This document shows positions 55,183 through 64,000 of a DNA stretch of 64,000 nt, piece by piece. The DNA is taken from assembly GCA_903899985.1 (NCBI GenBank), contig CAIULL010000030.1, positions 1 to 64,000 on the forward strand, read 5' to 3'. The stretch's first letter is position 1. Each line of letters begins with the position of its first letter. Position numbers and translations under genes: made by a program. Origin of the DNA: an uncultured Schlesneria sp. (lineage in GTDB: Bacteria; Planctomycetota; Planctomycetia; Planctomycetales; Planctomycetaceae). Under the pieces are notes generated by a model. That model did not search any database and was not told the DNA's origin. It worked only from the letters and a program-made list of their open reading frames with translations.

Positions 55183-56568
55183 TCAATCTTCCGCCTTCCC
55201 GTCGTCGCTCATTTTGACGATCTTGGGGTCGAAGCGGGCCACGGTTTCCACGAGATCCTCTTGTTCTCGCATTACGTCAAGAATGTTCTTGTAGACATAA
55301 GGGACCTCGTCGGCGCCAGCAGACAGGACGCGAACTCCTTTGACCTCCAGGTCCCTTTGGACGGCTCGCCAACTGTATTTGTCGCGTGCTGCTGTGCGAC
55401 TCATCCGACGCCCCGCTCCGTGTGACGCCGAATTCAAACTCGCGGCGTTTCCCTTTCCACGCACGATGAATGCCGGGTCGGCCATTGAACCGGGAATCAC
55501 GCCGAGAACACCAACTCCTGCTGGGGTTGCTCCCTTGCGATGAACAATCAGTTCACGTCCGTCATGGACTTCCTTCCAGGCAAAGTTGTGATGGTTTTCG
55601 ATCCCCGCAAGAATCCGTCCGCCGACAATCTGCGAAACCAACCGATGAATCACGTCATGATTCGCAGCTGCATACTCACCCATCAGACTCATCGCGGCCC
55701 AGTACTCCTGCCCCGCCTCGCAGTCCATGTCGAGCCAGGCGAGCCGACCCAGATCCTCATAGCGTTTTGGCAAGCGTGATCTGGCAATGTTGCTATAGGT
55801 GTCGCAGACGGCCTGTCCGGTCCCACGGCTTCCGCTGTGGCTCATCAATGCAACGTACTCGCCCTGATCTAACCCGAGTTCCTCGTCCCGTTGCGGGAGC
55901 GTCAACACTCCGAATTCGACGAAATGGTTCCCCGAGCCAGATGTACCGAGCTGTTTCCAAGCCTTATCGCGGTATTCTCGCGTGATCCGAGTCACCGTCC
56001 AGTCTGCGTCCATGACATCGTGTTGCTGAGGTCGTTCGTGTGCCGATCCGACACCGAATCGTGTCCCCTTTTCAATCGCACTCTTAAAACGATGGAAATT
56101 GTCGGTCAGTTGTGACGGGGGGACATCCAGCACAGACAGTTTCATTCGACACGCAATATCGACACCCACAGCAAACGGGACCACCGCATTTTCCAACGCC
56201 AGTACGCCACCAATCGGCAAACCGTAACCGACGTGAGCGTCGGGCATTAACGCGGCTGAAACGGCCATAGGAAGTGCACATGCCTGACGCATCTGAGCCC
56301 GGCAGGCGTCGTCGATTTCTTTACCCCAGACCTGATAATCAATTGGCGCAGGTCGCGCGAAATTCGCTGCTTCCATGACTTCGCAGGCTAATCGACCAAA
56401 ATGGGGATGAGCTGCGTAATCCGAAGGGGAAGCGAGAACTTTCCCAATCAACTGTTTCACTTCTCTGCCTCGCAGTTCCTCCGCCTCCACTGCGAGTTGA
56501 ATCCCTTCGATTGCCGCGCCGATGCATTCATCGGGGACGCCCAGCTTCCGTAATTGTGTTGTATTCAT
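55183..56568 (-). CDS. RtcB family RNA ligase-like protein
   Basis: MPDAHVGYGLPIGGVLALENAVVPFAVGVDIACRMKLS, SHSGSRGTGQAVCDTYS, ENHHNFAWKE, SLNSASHGAGRRMSRT. Confidence 0.95.
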   Translation of the reverse strand: MNTTQLRKLGVPDECIGAAIEGIQLAVEAEELRGREVKQLIGKVLASPSDYAAHPHFGRLACEVMEAANFARPAPIDYQVWGKEIDDACRAQMRQACALPMAVSAALMPDAHVGYGLPIGGVLALENAVVPFAVGVDIACRMKLSVLDVPPSQLTDNFHRFKSAIEKGTRFGVGSAHERPQQHDVMDADWTVTRITREYRDKAWKQLGTSGSGNHFVEFGVLTLPQRDEELGLDQGEYVALMSHSGSRGTGQAVCDTYSNIARSRLPKRYEDLGRLAWLDMDCEAGQEYWAAMSLMGEYAAANHDVIHRLVSQIVGGRILAGIENHHNFAWKEVHDGRELIVHRKGATPAGVGVLGVIPGSMADPAFIVRGKGNAASLNSASHGAGRRMSRTAARDKYSWRAVQRDLEVKGVRVLSAGADEVPYVYKNILDVMREQEDLVETVARFDPKIVKMSDDGKAED

Positions 56569-56678
56569 TCGTCTGGTCCCAATTTTTTACGTGAAGACAC
56601 GGCTCGACGGTGATAGGTTACCGGAAATTCACATCATCCCAACACTGAGAAATCTTCAAAAAACAATCGGATTTTACG

Positions 56679-59294
56679 ATGCATCAACGGTTGCCTCTCA
56701 ATATCTGGACGGCTAGTTTATTTCAAAGTCGTAAGTTTTTTGAAATCCGCAACACACTGGATGTGCTTTTTATGTGGATGAGACGCCTCATAACTCTTTC
56801 TCGTGGATCGTTCAAAGGCCGAACATCGACGCGTGTGGCAGGGCAAATGAAGTGGCCGTCGGTGGCCAATGTCGTCTTGCCGTTGATCGGACTCTTGTTG
56901 ATGTCCGAAAGTATCGTCGCAGCCGAGCCAAGCCATCATACGGGAAGTGAAGCGAGTCTGGTGCTTCCGGATCTGAACAACGTCAAGTTTCTTTTTGGCA
57001 GTGTTGGCGGACGTGACTTGCTGTGGCTGGGACTAGTGGTCTCGGTCGCCGGGATCATCTTCGGCCTGGTCGTTTCCTCCCAATTGAAGAGGCTTCCGGT
57101 TCACTCATCCATGCTTGACGTGTCTGAATTGATCTATGCGACCTGCAAAACATACCTGCTGACTCAGGGGAAATTTCTTTTCACGCTCTGGCTGTTTATC
57201 GGGGCTGTCATCATCCTGTATTTCAAGTACGTCGAGACATTGGAATGGTCAAAGGTCGCGACGATTCTTGTCTTCAGCGTGATCGGAATTCTCGGAAGCT
57301 ACTTTGTTGCCTGGTTTGGTATCCGCGTGAATACCTTCGCAAATTCCCGCACGGCATTCGCCAGCTTGACCGGCAACGCCTTCCCCTGTTATGCGATCCC
57401 GCTCAAGGCGGGAATCAGTATTGGAATGCTGCTGATCAGCGTAGAACTTCTATTGATGCTGATCATTCTCATGTTTGTTCCCGGCGCTTACGCAGGTCCA
57501 TGCTTTATCGGATTTGCTATTGGAGAATCGCTGGGGGCCGCCGCTCTTCGAGTTGCCGGGGGGATTTTTACGAAGATCGCCGACATTGGTGCCGATCTGA
57601 TGAAGATTGTCTTTAAAATTAAAGAGGACGACGCGAGAAACCCCGGCGTGATCGCCGATTGCACCGGTGATAATGCCGGCGACTCGGTCGGTCCCTCGGC
57701 CGATGGATTTGAAACATATGGTGTGACAGGAGTCGCGCTGATCACGTTTATTCTGCTTGCGGTCAAAGACCCGACCATTCAGATTCAGTTGCTGGTCTGG
57801 ATCTTTATGATGCGAGTCATGATGGTTGTCGCATCCGGGGCGTCATATTTCATCAACGAGTCAATGGCATTGAAGAAATATGGCAAGCTCGAAAGTTTCA
57901 ACTTTGAAGATCCGCTGACGTCGCTGGTCTGGCTTACGTCAATCATTTCGGTGTTTCTGACGTTTATCGTTTCGGCCGCACTTATTCCGACGGTGGGTGA
58001 TTCGTCACTTTGGTGGAAGTTATCGATCATCATCACGTGTGGAACGCTTGCTGGAGCGATTATCCCTGAAATCGTCAAGCTGTTTACCTCAACAGAATCG
58101 GCACATGTCCGGGAAGTGGTGACCTCATCGGGACAGGGAGGAGCATCACTGAACATCCTGTCGGGATTGGTTGCCGGGAATTTCAGCGCCTACTGGTTAG
58201 GAATGATCATTCTGCTGTTGATGACGGTCGCCTATCTGATCAGTACCTTGATCAGCGAGCAAATGATGCTTGCACCGGCCGTGTTTGCATTCGGTCTGGT
58301 TGCATTCGGTTTTTTGGGAATGGGCCCCGTAACAATTGCTGTAGACAGTTACGGCCCGGTCACCGACAACGCCCAGTCTGTCTATGAATTATCGACGATC
58401 GAATCCCTTCCAGGCATTCAGCAGGACCTGCAAACGAATTTTCACTTTACGCCGGATTTTGAGCGAGCCAAAGACAATCTGGAAAAGAACGACGGTGCCG
58501 GGAATACATTCAAAGCGACAGCCAAACCGGTCTTGATTGGTACCGCAGTTGTCGGTGCGACAACAATGATCTTTTCAATCGTCCTGGATCTGACGAACGG
58601 CCTTCAATCGGATCTGGTCGTCAAGCTTTCGATACTTTATCCACCGTTTCTGCTCGGTTTGATCGCAGGTGGGGCCGTGATTTACTGGTTTACGGGTGCA
58701 TCGATCCAGGCGGTGACCACCGGTGCCTATCGGGCAGTCGAATTCATCAAGCAAAAAATCAATCTCGACGAAAGTGTCAAGAAGGCGTCTGTTGAGGACA
58801 GTAAAAAAGTGGTTGAGATCTGCACCAGATACGCTCAGGAAGGGATGTTTAATATCTTCATGACCGTGTTTTTCACCACTCTTAGTTTTGCATTTATGGA
58901 ACCGTACTTCTTTATCGGTTACCTTGTCTCGATCGCGATTTTCGGGCTGTATCAGGCCATTTTCATGGCCAACGCAGGGGGGGCCTGGGACAATGCCAAA
59001 AAACTGGTTGAGACGGAATTGAAAGCGAAAGGAACGGAGCTCCACGCGGCTTGTGTCGTCGGCGATACTGTGGGAGATCCATTCAAAGATACGTCATCAG
59101 TGGCACTGAATCCGATTATCAAGTTCACAACACTTTTCGGTTTACTCGCCGTACCTCTGGGTGTTTCAATGCACGAGAACCTGGGATCTTTGTTGACTGT
59201 CGTCATTGCTCTGTGTCTGCTGGCAATCTCGATGGCATTTGTCGTGCGATCGTTTTACGGAATGCGAATTGTCGTCAGTGACGAAGTGAAATAA
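56679..59294 (+). CDS. hppA: membrane-bound proton/sodium-translocating pyrophosphatase, divergent
   Basis: ~16-TM protein; EDDARNPGVIADCTGDNAGDSVGPSADGFETYGVTG, GAGNTFKATAKP, HAACVVGDTVGDPFKDTSSVALNPIIK. True start may be an internal ATG (56772 or 56850). Confidence 0.9.
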   Translation: MHQRLPLNIWTASLFQSRKFFEIRNTLDVLFMWMRRLITLSRGSFKGRTSTRVAGQMKWPSVANVVLPLIGLLLMSESIVAAEPSHHTGSEASLVLPDLNNVKFLFGSVGGRDLLWLGLVVSVAGIIFGLVVSSQLKRLPVHSSMLDVSELIYATCKTYLLTQGKFLFTLWLFIGAVIILYFKYVETLEWSKVATILVFSVIGILGSYFVAWFGIRVNTFANSRTAFASLTGNAFPCYAIPLKAGISIGMLLISVELLLMLIILMFVPGAYAGPCFIGFAIGESLGAAALRVAGGIFTKIADIGADLMKIVFKIKEDDARNPGVIADCTGDNAGDSVGPSADGFETYGVTGVALITFILLAVKDPTIQIQLLVWIFMMRVMMVVASGASYFINESMALKKYGKLESFNFEDPLTSLVWLTSIISVFLTFIVSAALIPTVGDSSLWWKLSIIITCGTLAGAIIPEIVKLFTSTESAHVREVVTSSGQGGASLNILSGLVAGNFSAYWLGMIILLLMTVAYLISTLISEQMMLAPAVFAFGLVAFGFLGMGPVTIAVDSYGPVTDNAQSVYELSTIESLPGIQQDLQTNFHFTPDFERAKDNLEKNDGAGNTFKATAKPVLIGTAVVGATTMIFSIVLDLTNGLQSDLVVKLSILYPPFLLGLIAGGAVIYWFTGASIQAVTTGAYRAVEFIKQKINLDESVKKASVEDSKKVVEICTRYAQEGMFNIFMTVFFTTLSFAFMEPYFFIGYLVSIAIFGLYQAIFMANAGGAWDNAKKLVETELKAKGTELHAACVVGDTVGDPFKDTSSVALNPIIKFTTLFGLLAVPLGVSMHENLGSLLTVVIALCLLAISMAFVVRSFYGMRIVVSDEVK

Positions 59295-60049
59295 TGTTAA
59301 ATAGCCCTGATGCTGCTGACTTGCCATCTCCCCAGGTTCGTGGTCCTTTGTGGGTGACACTGCAAACGATCTTTCAGACCATATTCTGCGTTTGGCTCGG
59401 TTATCGTGCCAAAGGCTACGAAAGGCTGGAAAAAGAACAAGGCGCGATGGTCCTCGCCAATCATCAAAGTTTTCTCGATCCGCTTCTGGTCGGACTGCCG
59501 TTTCGACGTCCAATCAGTTTTCTCGCACGAGAAAATCTTTTTGATGTCCCCGTCGTTGGTTGGATACTGAAGAATACCCATGTCATGCCAATTAATCAGG
59601 AAGCAGCCAGTACGGCCAGTTTGCGTCAGACGATCAGCAAACTGCAACATGGATTTCTGGTGGGAATTTTCCCGGAAGGAACACGGACGCTAACCGGTGA
59701 ACTCGGTGAAGTGAAGCCTGGGTTTGCGGCGATCATCAGACGTGCGAAACGTCCGATCTATCCCGTGGGGATCGCTGGGGCCTATCAAGCGCTTCCCTAT
59801 GGTGGCTGGTTCTTGAAACCAACTCGTGTTCGGGTTGTCTTCGGCGAACCGATCACCGTTGAAGAACTGGGGCATTATTCGAATCGTGACCAGGATGGCG
59901 CCCTGTGCGCACTTGTTCAAACGAGAATCGCCGCATGTTGCGATGCCGCGGAACTATGGCGAAAGACCGGGACGGCACCAGGCGATTGTCCTCCTTCAGA
60001 ACCAAACCCCACCCCCTCCACGGGGGTGGTTAACGGGCCTTTGCCCTAG
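59294..60049 (+). CDS. plsC: 1-acyl-sn-glycerol-3-phosphate acyltransferase family protein
   Basis: VLANHQSFLDPLLVGL (HX4D-type NHQSFLD), GIFPEGTRT; start overlaps the hppA stop (TAATG). Confidence 0.93.
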   Translation: MLNSPDAADLPSPQVRGPLWVTLQTIFQTIFCVWLGYRAKGYERLEKEQGAMVLANHQSFLDPLLVGLPFRRPISFLARENLFDVPVVGWILKNTHVMPINQEAASTASLRQTISKLQHGFLVGIFPEGTRTLTGELGEVKPGFAAIIRRAKRPIYPVGIAGAYQALPYGGWFLKPTRVRVVFGEPITVEELGHYSNRDQDGALCALVQTRIAACCDAAELWRKTGTAPGDCPPSEPNPTPSTGVVNGPLP

Positions 60050-60293
60050 TGCCTGGAATCAGTGTCACGAACTGCAGATGATCCATCGATTAACCGCGCC
60101 TCGAAGAGAAGCGAGTCAGCCGGGGCCACAGCCAGACCAAGGCGTCATTGGCTATTTGAGTTTTGCCGTAATCTTCTACGCCATCTTCTCGGGTCGGCTG
60201 CAGCGAACGAAGTCCAACGACGCTCGAAAAGATCGGCTGAACGCCGATCCGCCTGCGCCGATGGCTTCGGGTTAAACTACGAATCTGTCGCCG

Positions 60294-60653
60294 TCACTCG
60301 TTTTGCTTTACCGCCTCCGCACGCAAATTGACTAACTTCAGTTCTTCACCAGCCGTGATCTTCACTTCGCCTCCACCACACTTCGGGCAGATAAAGCGGA
60401 AATCCGTCACGCGAAAGCTCGACTGACAAGCCTGGCAGATTGCTGATAGCGGAATCACTTCAATCTTCAATTCAACCCGCGTCGGCCAGTATTCGACAGC
60501 CATCTCATCGAATGCTGATTTGACAAGAAGTGGCTCAACCCCCGAGAACTCGCCGATCTCAATCCGGATCTCGTGAAGTTGGCCGAGTCGACGATTTCGC
60601 CCTTCTTCGAGAACCTGTTCGATCAATCCTTTCACCAGCGATCGTTCATGCAT
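60294..60653 (-). CDS. hypA: hydrogenase maturation nickel metallochaperone HypA
   Basis: MHERSLVKGLIEQV, IEIGEFSGVEPLLVKSAFD, zinc site CQACQSSF..CPKCGGG; start trimmed to ATG 60653. Confidence 0.93.
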   Translation of the reverse strand: MHERSLVKGLIEQVLEEGRNRRLGQLHEIRIEIGEFSGVEPLLVKSAFDEMAVEYWPTRVELKIEVIPLSAICQACQSSFRVTDFRFICPKCGGGEVKITAGEELKLVNLRAEAVKQNE

Positions 60654-61152
60654 GGCGGCATTTTTCCCAGATGAGGTCGGCCACACGAACTGCTGCCAGA
60701 TATATGGCCGTCGAGGGTTCCGTGCCGGGAACCCAGGCTGTTCCTTCCATCGTCCAGATCTCAACCAAATCAGGAAAGCCGTTCAGGGAGTATCCAAGTT
60801 CCATCACTTCGAACAGCGTGAGATCATGCGATCCTGGACGAGAACGCTCGATCGCATGATCGCCGACCGGGCGCTGTCGCCATCCCTCATGTTCTGCTGT
60901 CCGTTGTTGGACCAAGGTTGCCGGCCGCCAGATTCCGCAATGAATCGCGCCTGGGTTCTCGTTTCCGCTGCAGGCATCACAGACCACAAGTTCTTGCCCT
61001 GATTCAATCACGTCGAGCAGTTCTGCCGGATGCTGCAGACACGCAAGGCTTGCCTCGGGAAACTGTTTTTGCCGCAGACGGCTGACTACGAGCCAACCTG
61101 CCTGATCGTCACCATGATGGCTGCCCAAACCAATGACGAGCGGCAAGCTCAT
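60646..61152 (-). CDS. hydrogenase maturation protease (HycI/HyaD family)
   Basis: LVIGLGSHHGDDQAGWLVVSRLR; VVCDACSG; located directly after the large subunit gene; start trimmed to 61152. Confidence 0.88.
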   Translation of the reverse strand: MSLPLVIGLGSHHGDDQAGWLVVSRLRQKQFPEASLACLQHPAELLDVIESGQELVVCDACSGNENPGAIHCGIWRPATLVQQRTAEHEGWRQRPVGDHAIERSRPGSHDLTLFEVMELGYSLNGFPDLVEIWTMEGTAWVPGTEPSTAIYLAAVRVADLIWEKCRHA

Positions 61153-62462
61153 GAGGATTCCTCCCATCGCACTTTCAGAAAATGCGTCGAGCAACTGATG
61201 CAGGGGTCATAAGTCCGCACCAGACGCTCGCAGTCGATCGCCAATTCGTCGCGAGAGGCGCCCGCCTGCAATCGAGACGTCAGATGTTGCAACAAGTCAC
61301 GCTCGATCTGTCGTTGATTCTGTGATGTGGGAGGGATGATCCGTCCCGAAACGATTTTTCCTGCCTGATCAATGCGGTATTCGTGAAAGAGAATCCCTCG
61401 AGGTGCTTCTGTCGCGGCACAACCACTCCCTTCCCGATGCTCGTATTCAACATGGGCAATCCCGGTCGAATCGTAATCCCGCAGAATGGCAAGAGCCTCT
61501 TCATAGGCATGCACAAGTTCCAGACAACGGGCAATGATGTTTTTGAACGGATTGCGACAGTCTGCCGCGAGTCCGACTTCATCCGCCAGTCTTCTCGAGG
61601 TGGGAGACAACCGGTCTCGATTGTGATTAATCCGCGCCAATGGCCCGAGAAAATACGAAGTTCGTTCTGCGCGTCGTACGGCATGCAAAGCGGTTGAATG
61701 TGCGACGTGCTCCTCGACAAAGTTCTGGTCGTACTCCGTCACCGGGATTTTAAGCCCGGTGCTCGAAACGATCTCCCCTTCGTTCATGGGATATTCATCA
61801 GGATGGGTCAACGACACATACTCATAAGGTTGATCGAACTCAGGAAATGAAAACGTGGCGGCCCAGCGAGTCGCTTCAGTTGCCGCCTGCACACCCCATT
61901 CGAAATGAGGAATCAACAAGGCCATTTCCTCGGCATTTGGCAGTCGATGAAAGCCACCGACCCGGACATTGATCGGGTGGATTGCGCGGCCACCAACAAC
62001 CTCCAGCATGCGATTGCCGAACTTTTTCAGTTGCAGGCCACGTTTGATTTCATCAGGAAAGCGCTGAGCCAGCGCGATGCCGCTTGCCGCACCGAAGAAA
62101 TCTGGAGCGTGAAGCAGATGAATATGAAGCGCATGACTTTCAATCCATTCGCCGCAGTATAAAAGTCGCCGCAATCGGCGAATCTTCGGTGTGATTTGAA
62201 TGCCAAGTGCCGCCTCCAGCGCGTGAACAGAACTCATCTGGTACGCCACCGGGCAGATCCCGCAAATTCGCGCCGTAATATCGGGAGTTTCTTCTAATGG
62301 ACGTCCGCGGAGCAGTGCTTCGAACAATCGAGGAGGTTCGTAAATATTGAGTTTCACGCTCTCGATCGCTCCGTCACGCAAACGGATTGTCACCCCCCCT
62401 TCCCCTTCGACTCGGGTCAGGATCGGAACCTCAATCAAATCGTTCGAAGTCACGATCGTCAT
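61149..62462 (-). CDS. NiFe hydrogenase large (alpha) subunit, group 3-like
   Basis: TRVEGEGGVTIRL, RICGICPVAYQMSSVHALE (L1), DPCISCSTHFLKVRWEESS (L2 plus C-terminal extension). Confidence 0.95.
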   Translation of the reverse strand: MTIVTSNDLIEVPILTRVEGEGGVTIRLRDGAIESVKLNIYEPPRLFEALLRGRPLEETPDITARICGICPVAYQMSSVHALEAALGIQITPKIRRLRRLLYCGEWIESHALHIHLLHAPDFFGAASGIALAQRFPDEIKRGLQLKKFGNRMLEVVGGRAIHPINVRVGGFHRLPNAEEMALLIPHFEWGVQAATEATRWAATFSFPEFDQPYEYVSLTHPDEYPMNEGEIVSSTGLKIPVTEYDQNFVEEHVAHSTALHAVRRAERTSYFLGPLARINHNRDRLSPTSRRLADEVGLAADCRNPFKNIIARCLELVHAYEEALAILRDYDSTGIAHVEYEHREGSGCAATEAPRGILFHEYRIDQAGKIVSGRIIPPTSQNQRQIERDLLQHLTSRLQAGASRDELAIDCERLVRTYDPCISCSTHFLKVRWEESS

Positions 62463-63253
62463 CCTTCGCTGTTCGGTCCGAGAATCACCAGTTGTTCAGA
62501 CGCACGTTGGAATTCGGGCGCTGCGGCGTTGAAGCTTCGAAGCAGCGGTACCAGCTTTTCAGTCGAATGTCCGTGTGAGCGAAACTGGGATACGAGGGAT
62601 GCGGTGTTTGCTGGCTGACTCGGACCAAAGCAACCGTAACAACCACGGTCGTAGGCAGGACAAATCGCACCGCACCCCGATTGCGTGACGGGCCCCAGAC
62701 ACGGAATTCCTCGTGCGACGACATGGCAGACTGTTCCCCGGTGTTTGCAGTCGAGACAGACGCTGTGACTTGGCACACGAGGATTGCGGCCTTCAGCCAG
62801 CGCCACCAGAATATCGACCAGTTGATGATGATTGATTGGGCAACCGTGAAGTGCGAAATCGACAAGCACGTGATCGGCAATAGCCGTTGAAGTGGCGAGC
62901 GTACGAATGAATTCGGGACTCGGATAGACCGACTGCACCCATTCGTCAATCTGGCCCCAGTTTCGTAACGATTGAATCCCACCGGATGTGGCGCAGGCAC
63001 CGATCGTCATCAGGAATTTCGAATCCGCTCGTACTCGTTTGATGCGTTCAGCATCTTCATGAGTTGTGATTGAACCTTCGACGAGTGCTACGTCATAGGG
63101 GCCTGGCTGAAGATCGCTGCTCGCTTCCGCAAAGTGGGCGATCTCGACCCGATCGCAGATCGCCAGCAATTCGTCTTCGGCATCAAGTAGCGAAAGCTGA
63201 CATCCATCGCAGGATGCAAACTTGAAAACGGCCAACCGCGGTTTGCGAGGCAT
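62459..63253 (-). CDS. NiFe hydrogenase small (delta) subunit, F420-nonreducing/sulfhydrogenase type
   Basis: LAVFKFASCDGCQLSLLD, LVEGSITTHEDAERI, GACATSGGIQSLRN, GCPINHHQLVDIL, CLGPVTQSGCGAICPAYDRGCYGCFGP; start trimmed to ATG 63253. Confidence 0.93.
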   Translation of the reverse strand: MPRKPRLAVFKFASCDGCQLSLLDAEDELLAICDRVEIAHFAEASSDLQPGPYDVALVEGSITTHEDAERIKRVRADSKFLMTIGACATSGGIQSLRNWGQIDEWVQSVYPSPEFIRTLATSTAIADHVLVDFALHGCPINHHQLVDILVALAEGRNPRVPSHSVCLDCKHRGTVCHVVARGIPCLGPVTQSGCGAICPAYDRGCYGCFGPSQPANTASLVSQFRSHGHSTEKLVPLLRSFNAAAPEFQRASEQLVILGPNSEG

Positions 63254-64000
63254 TAAAGCTGCTCCACGAACAGGTAGGGACGAATTCGATCGTAACGCAC
63301 GACTGGACCATCCTTGCAAATGAATTCTGGCCCAAGCTGGCAATGTCCACAAAGCCCTGCGGCACATTGCATGTTCCGCTCCATCGAAACCCAGATCCGC
63401 TCCGCATCGATACCCAGCCGAAGACCACTCATTGCAGCATACTTCATCATGACTTCCGGACCGCATGTCACCAGGTGAGACTGCTCAGGTCGAGATAGTT
63501 GAAGTCGATCAATTAACTGGGTGACGACACCGACATGGCCGTTCCATCCGGCGGTCGCTCGATCAACGGTCAAAATGACTTCAATATCGCGTTTCCGCCA
63601 GGCTGCATATTCAGACGGATAGAGCAGTCCATCCGAAGTACGTGCCCCCAGGATCAGCCAGATTTTTCCAAACTGCTCACGATGATTCATTAAGTAATAG
63701 ACCAGCGGGCGAAGGGGTGCCATTCCCAGTCCGCCTGCAACAATGATGACGTCCTTTCGAACTAGCTCAGAAACCGGCCATCCCGCACCAAACGGGCCAC
63801 GCAGACCAAGTGTGTCGCCTCGCTGTAGTCGCGCGAGTGTTTTCGTCACGTTGCCCGCAACTCGTACGGTGTGAATCCAGCCATCGTTTCGATCCGGATC
63901 ACCACTCATCGAAATCGCGGATTCACCGACACCGGGTAAGTACAACATGTTGAACTGGCCCGGAACAAATTCGTACATCGAGGAGCTATTGCCGTCGGTC
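63253..64000 (-). CDS. FAD/NAD(P)-binding hydrogenase gamma subunit (sulfhydrogenase gamma), 5' end outside window
   Basis: FVPGQFNMLYLPGVGESAISMSGDP, LGLRGPFGAGWPV, IIVAGGLGMAPLRPLVYYLM, MQCAAGLCGHCQLG..CKDGPV; N-terminus appears to extend past 64000. Confidence 0.9.
   Translation of the reverse strand, partial: TDGNSSSMYEFVPGQFNMLYLPGVGESAISMSGDPDRNDGWIHTVRVAGNVTKTLARLQRGDTLGLRGPFGAGWPVSELVRKDVIIVAGGLGMAPLRPLVYYLMNHREQFGKIWLILGARTSDGLLYPSEYAAWRKRDIEVILTVDRATAGWNGHVGVVTQLIDRLQLSRPEQSHLVTCGPEVMMKYAAMSGLRLGIDAERIWVSMERNMQCAAGLCGHCQLGPEFICKDGPVVRYDRIRPYLFVEQL

Overview
The window looks like a 64 kb stretch of a planctomycete-type chromosome: DUF1559 pseudopilin, DUF4159, PEP-CTERM, many Gfo/Idh/MocA-type and Tat-signal proteins, and palindromic intergenic repeats. 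About 40 protein-coding genes are supportable. Main blocks: (1) ACT-domain protein + DUF711/UPF0210 pair, queF, VOC protein and Fe-ADH. (2) A metal-efflux island at ~8.8-17.6 kb: small secreted Cys-rich protein, mini-pilin-like ORF, DUF1559 pseudopilin, two paralogous lipoproteins bracketing a CusB-like adaptor with N- and C-terminal metal-binding domains, and an unusually long (1419 aa) CusA-like RND pump. (3) A HEAT-type protein with an embedded receiver-like domain. (4) A ~0.74 kb tandem duplication of a large imperfect palindrome. (5) A three-gene phosphorelay whose first kinase carries an ethylene-receptor-like membrane domain. (6) An orphan dnaE2. (7) A GlnE with GlnD-like ACT domains inserted between its two nucleotidyltransferase halves. 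(8) Pyruvate dehydrogenase E1/E2. (9) RtcB, a divergent membrane pyrophosphatase and PlsC. (10) A group-3b-like NiFe hydrogenase operon running off the right edge. No tRNA, rRNA, CRISPR array, IS transposase or prophage was recognised. All family calls come from motif recognition by eye, with no database search.
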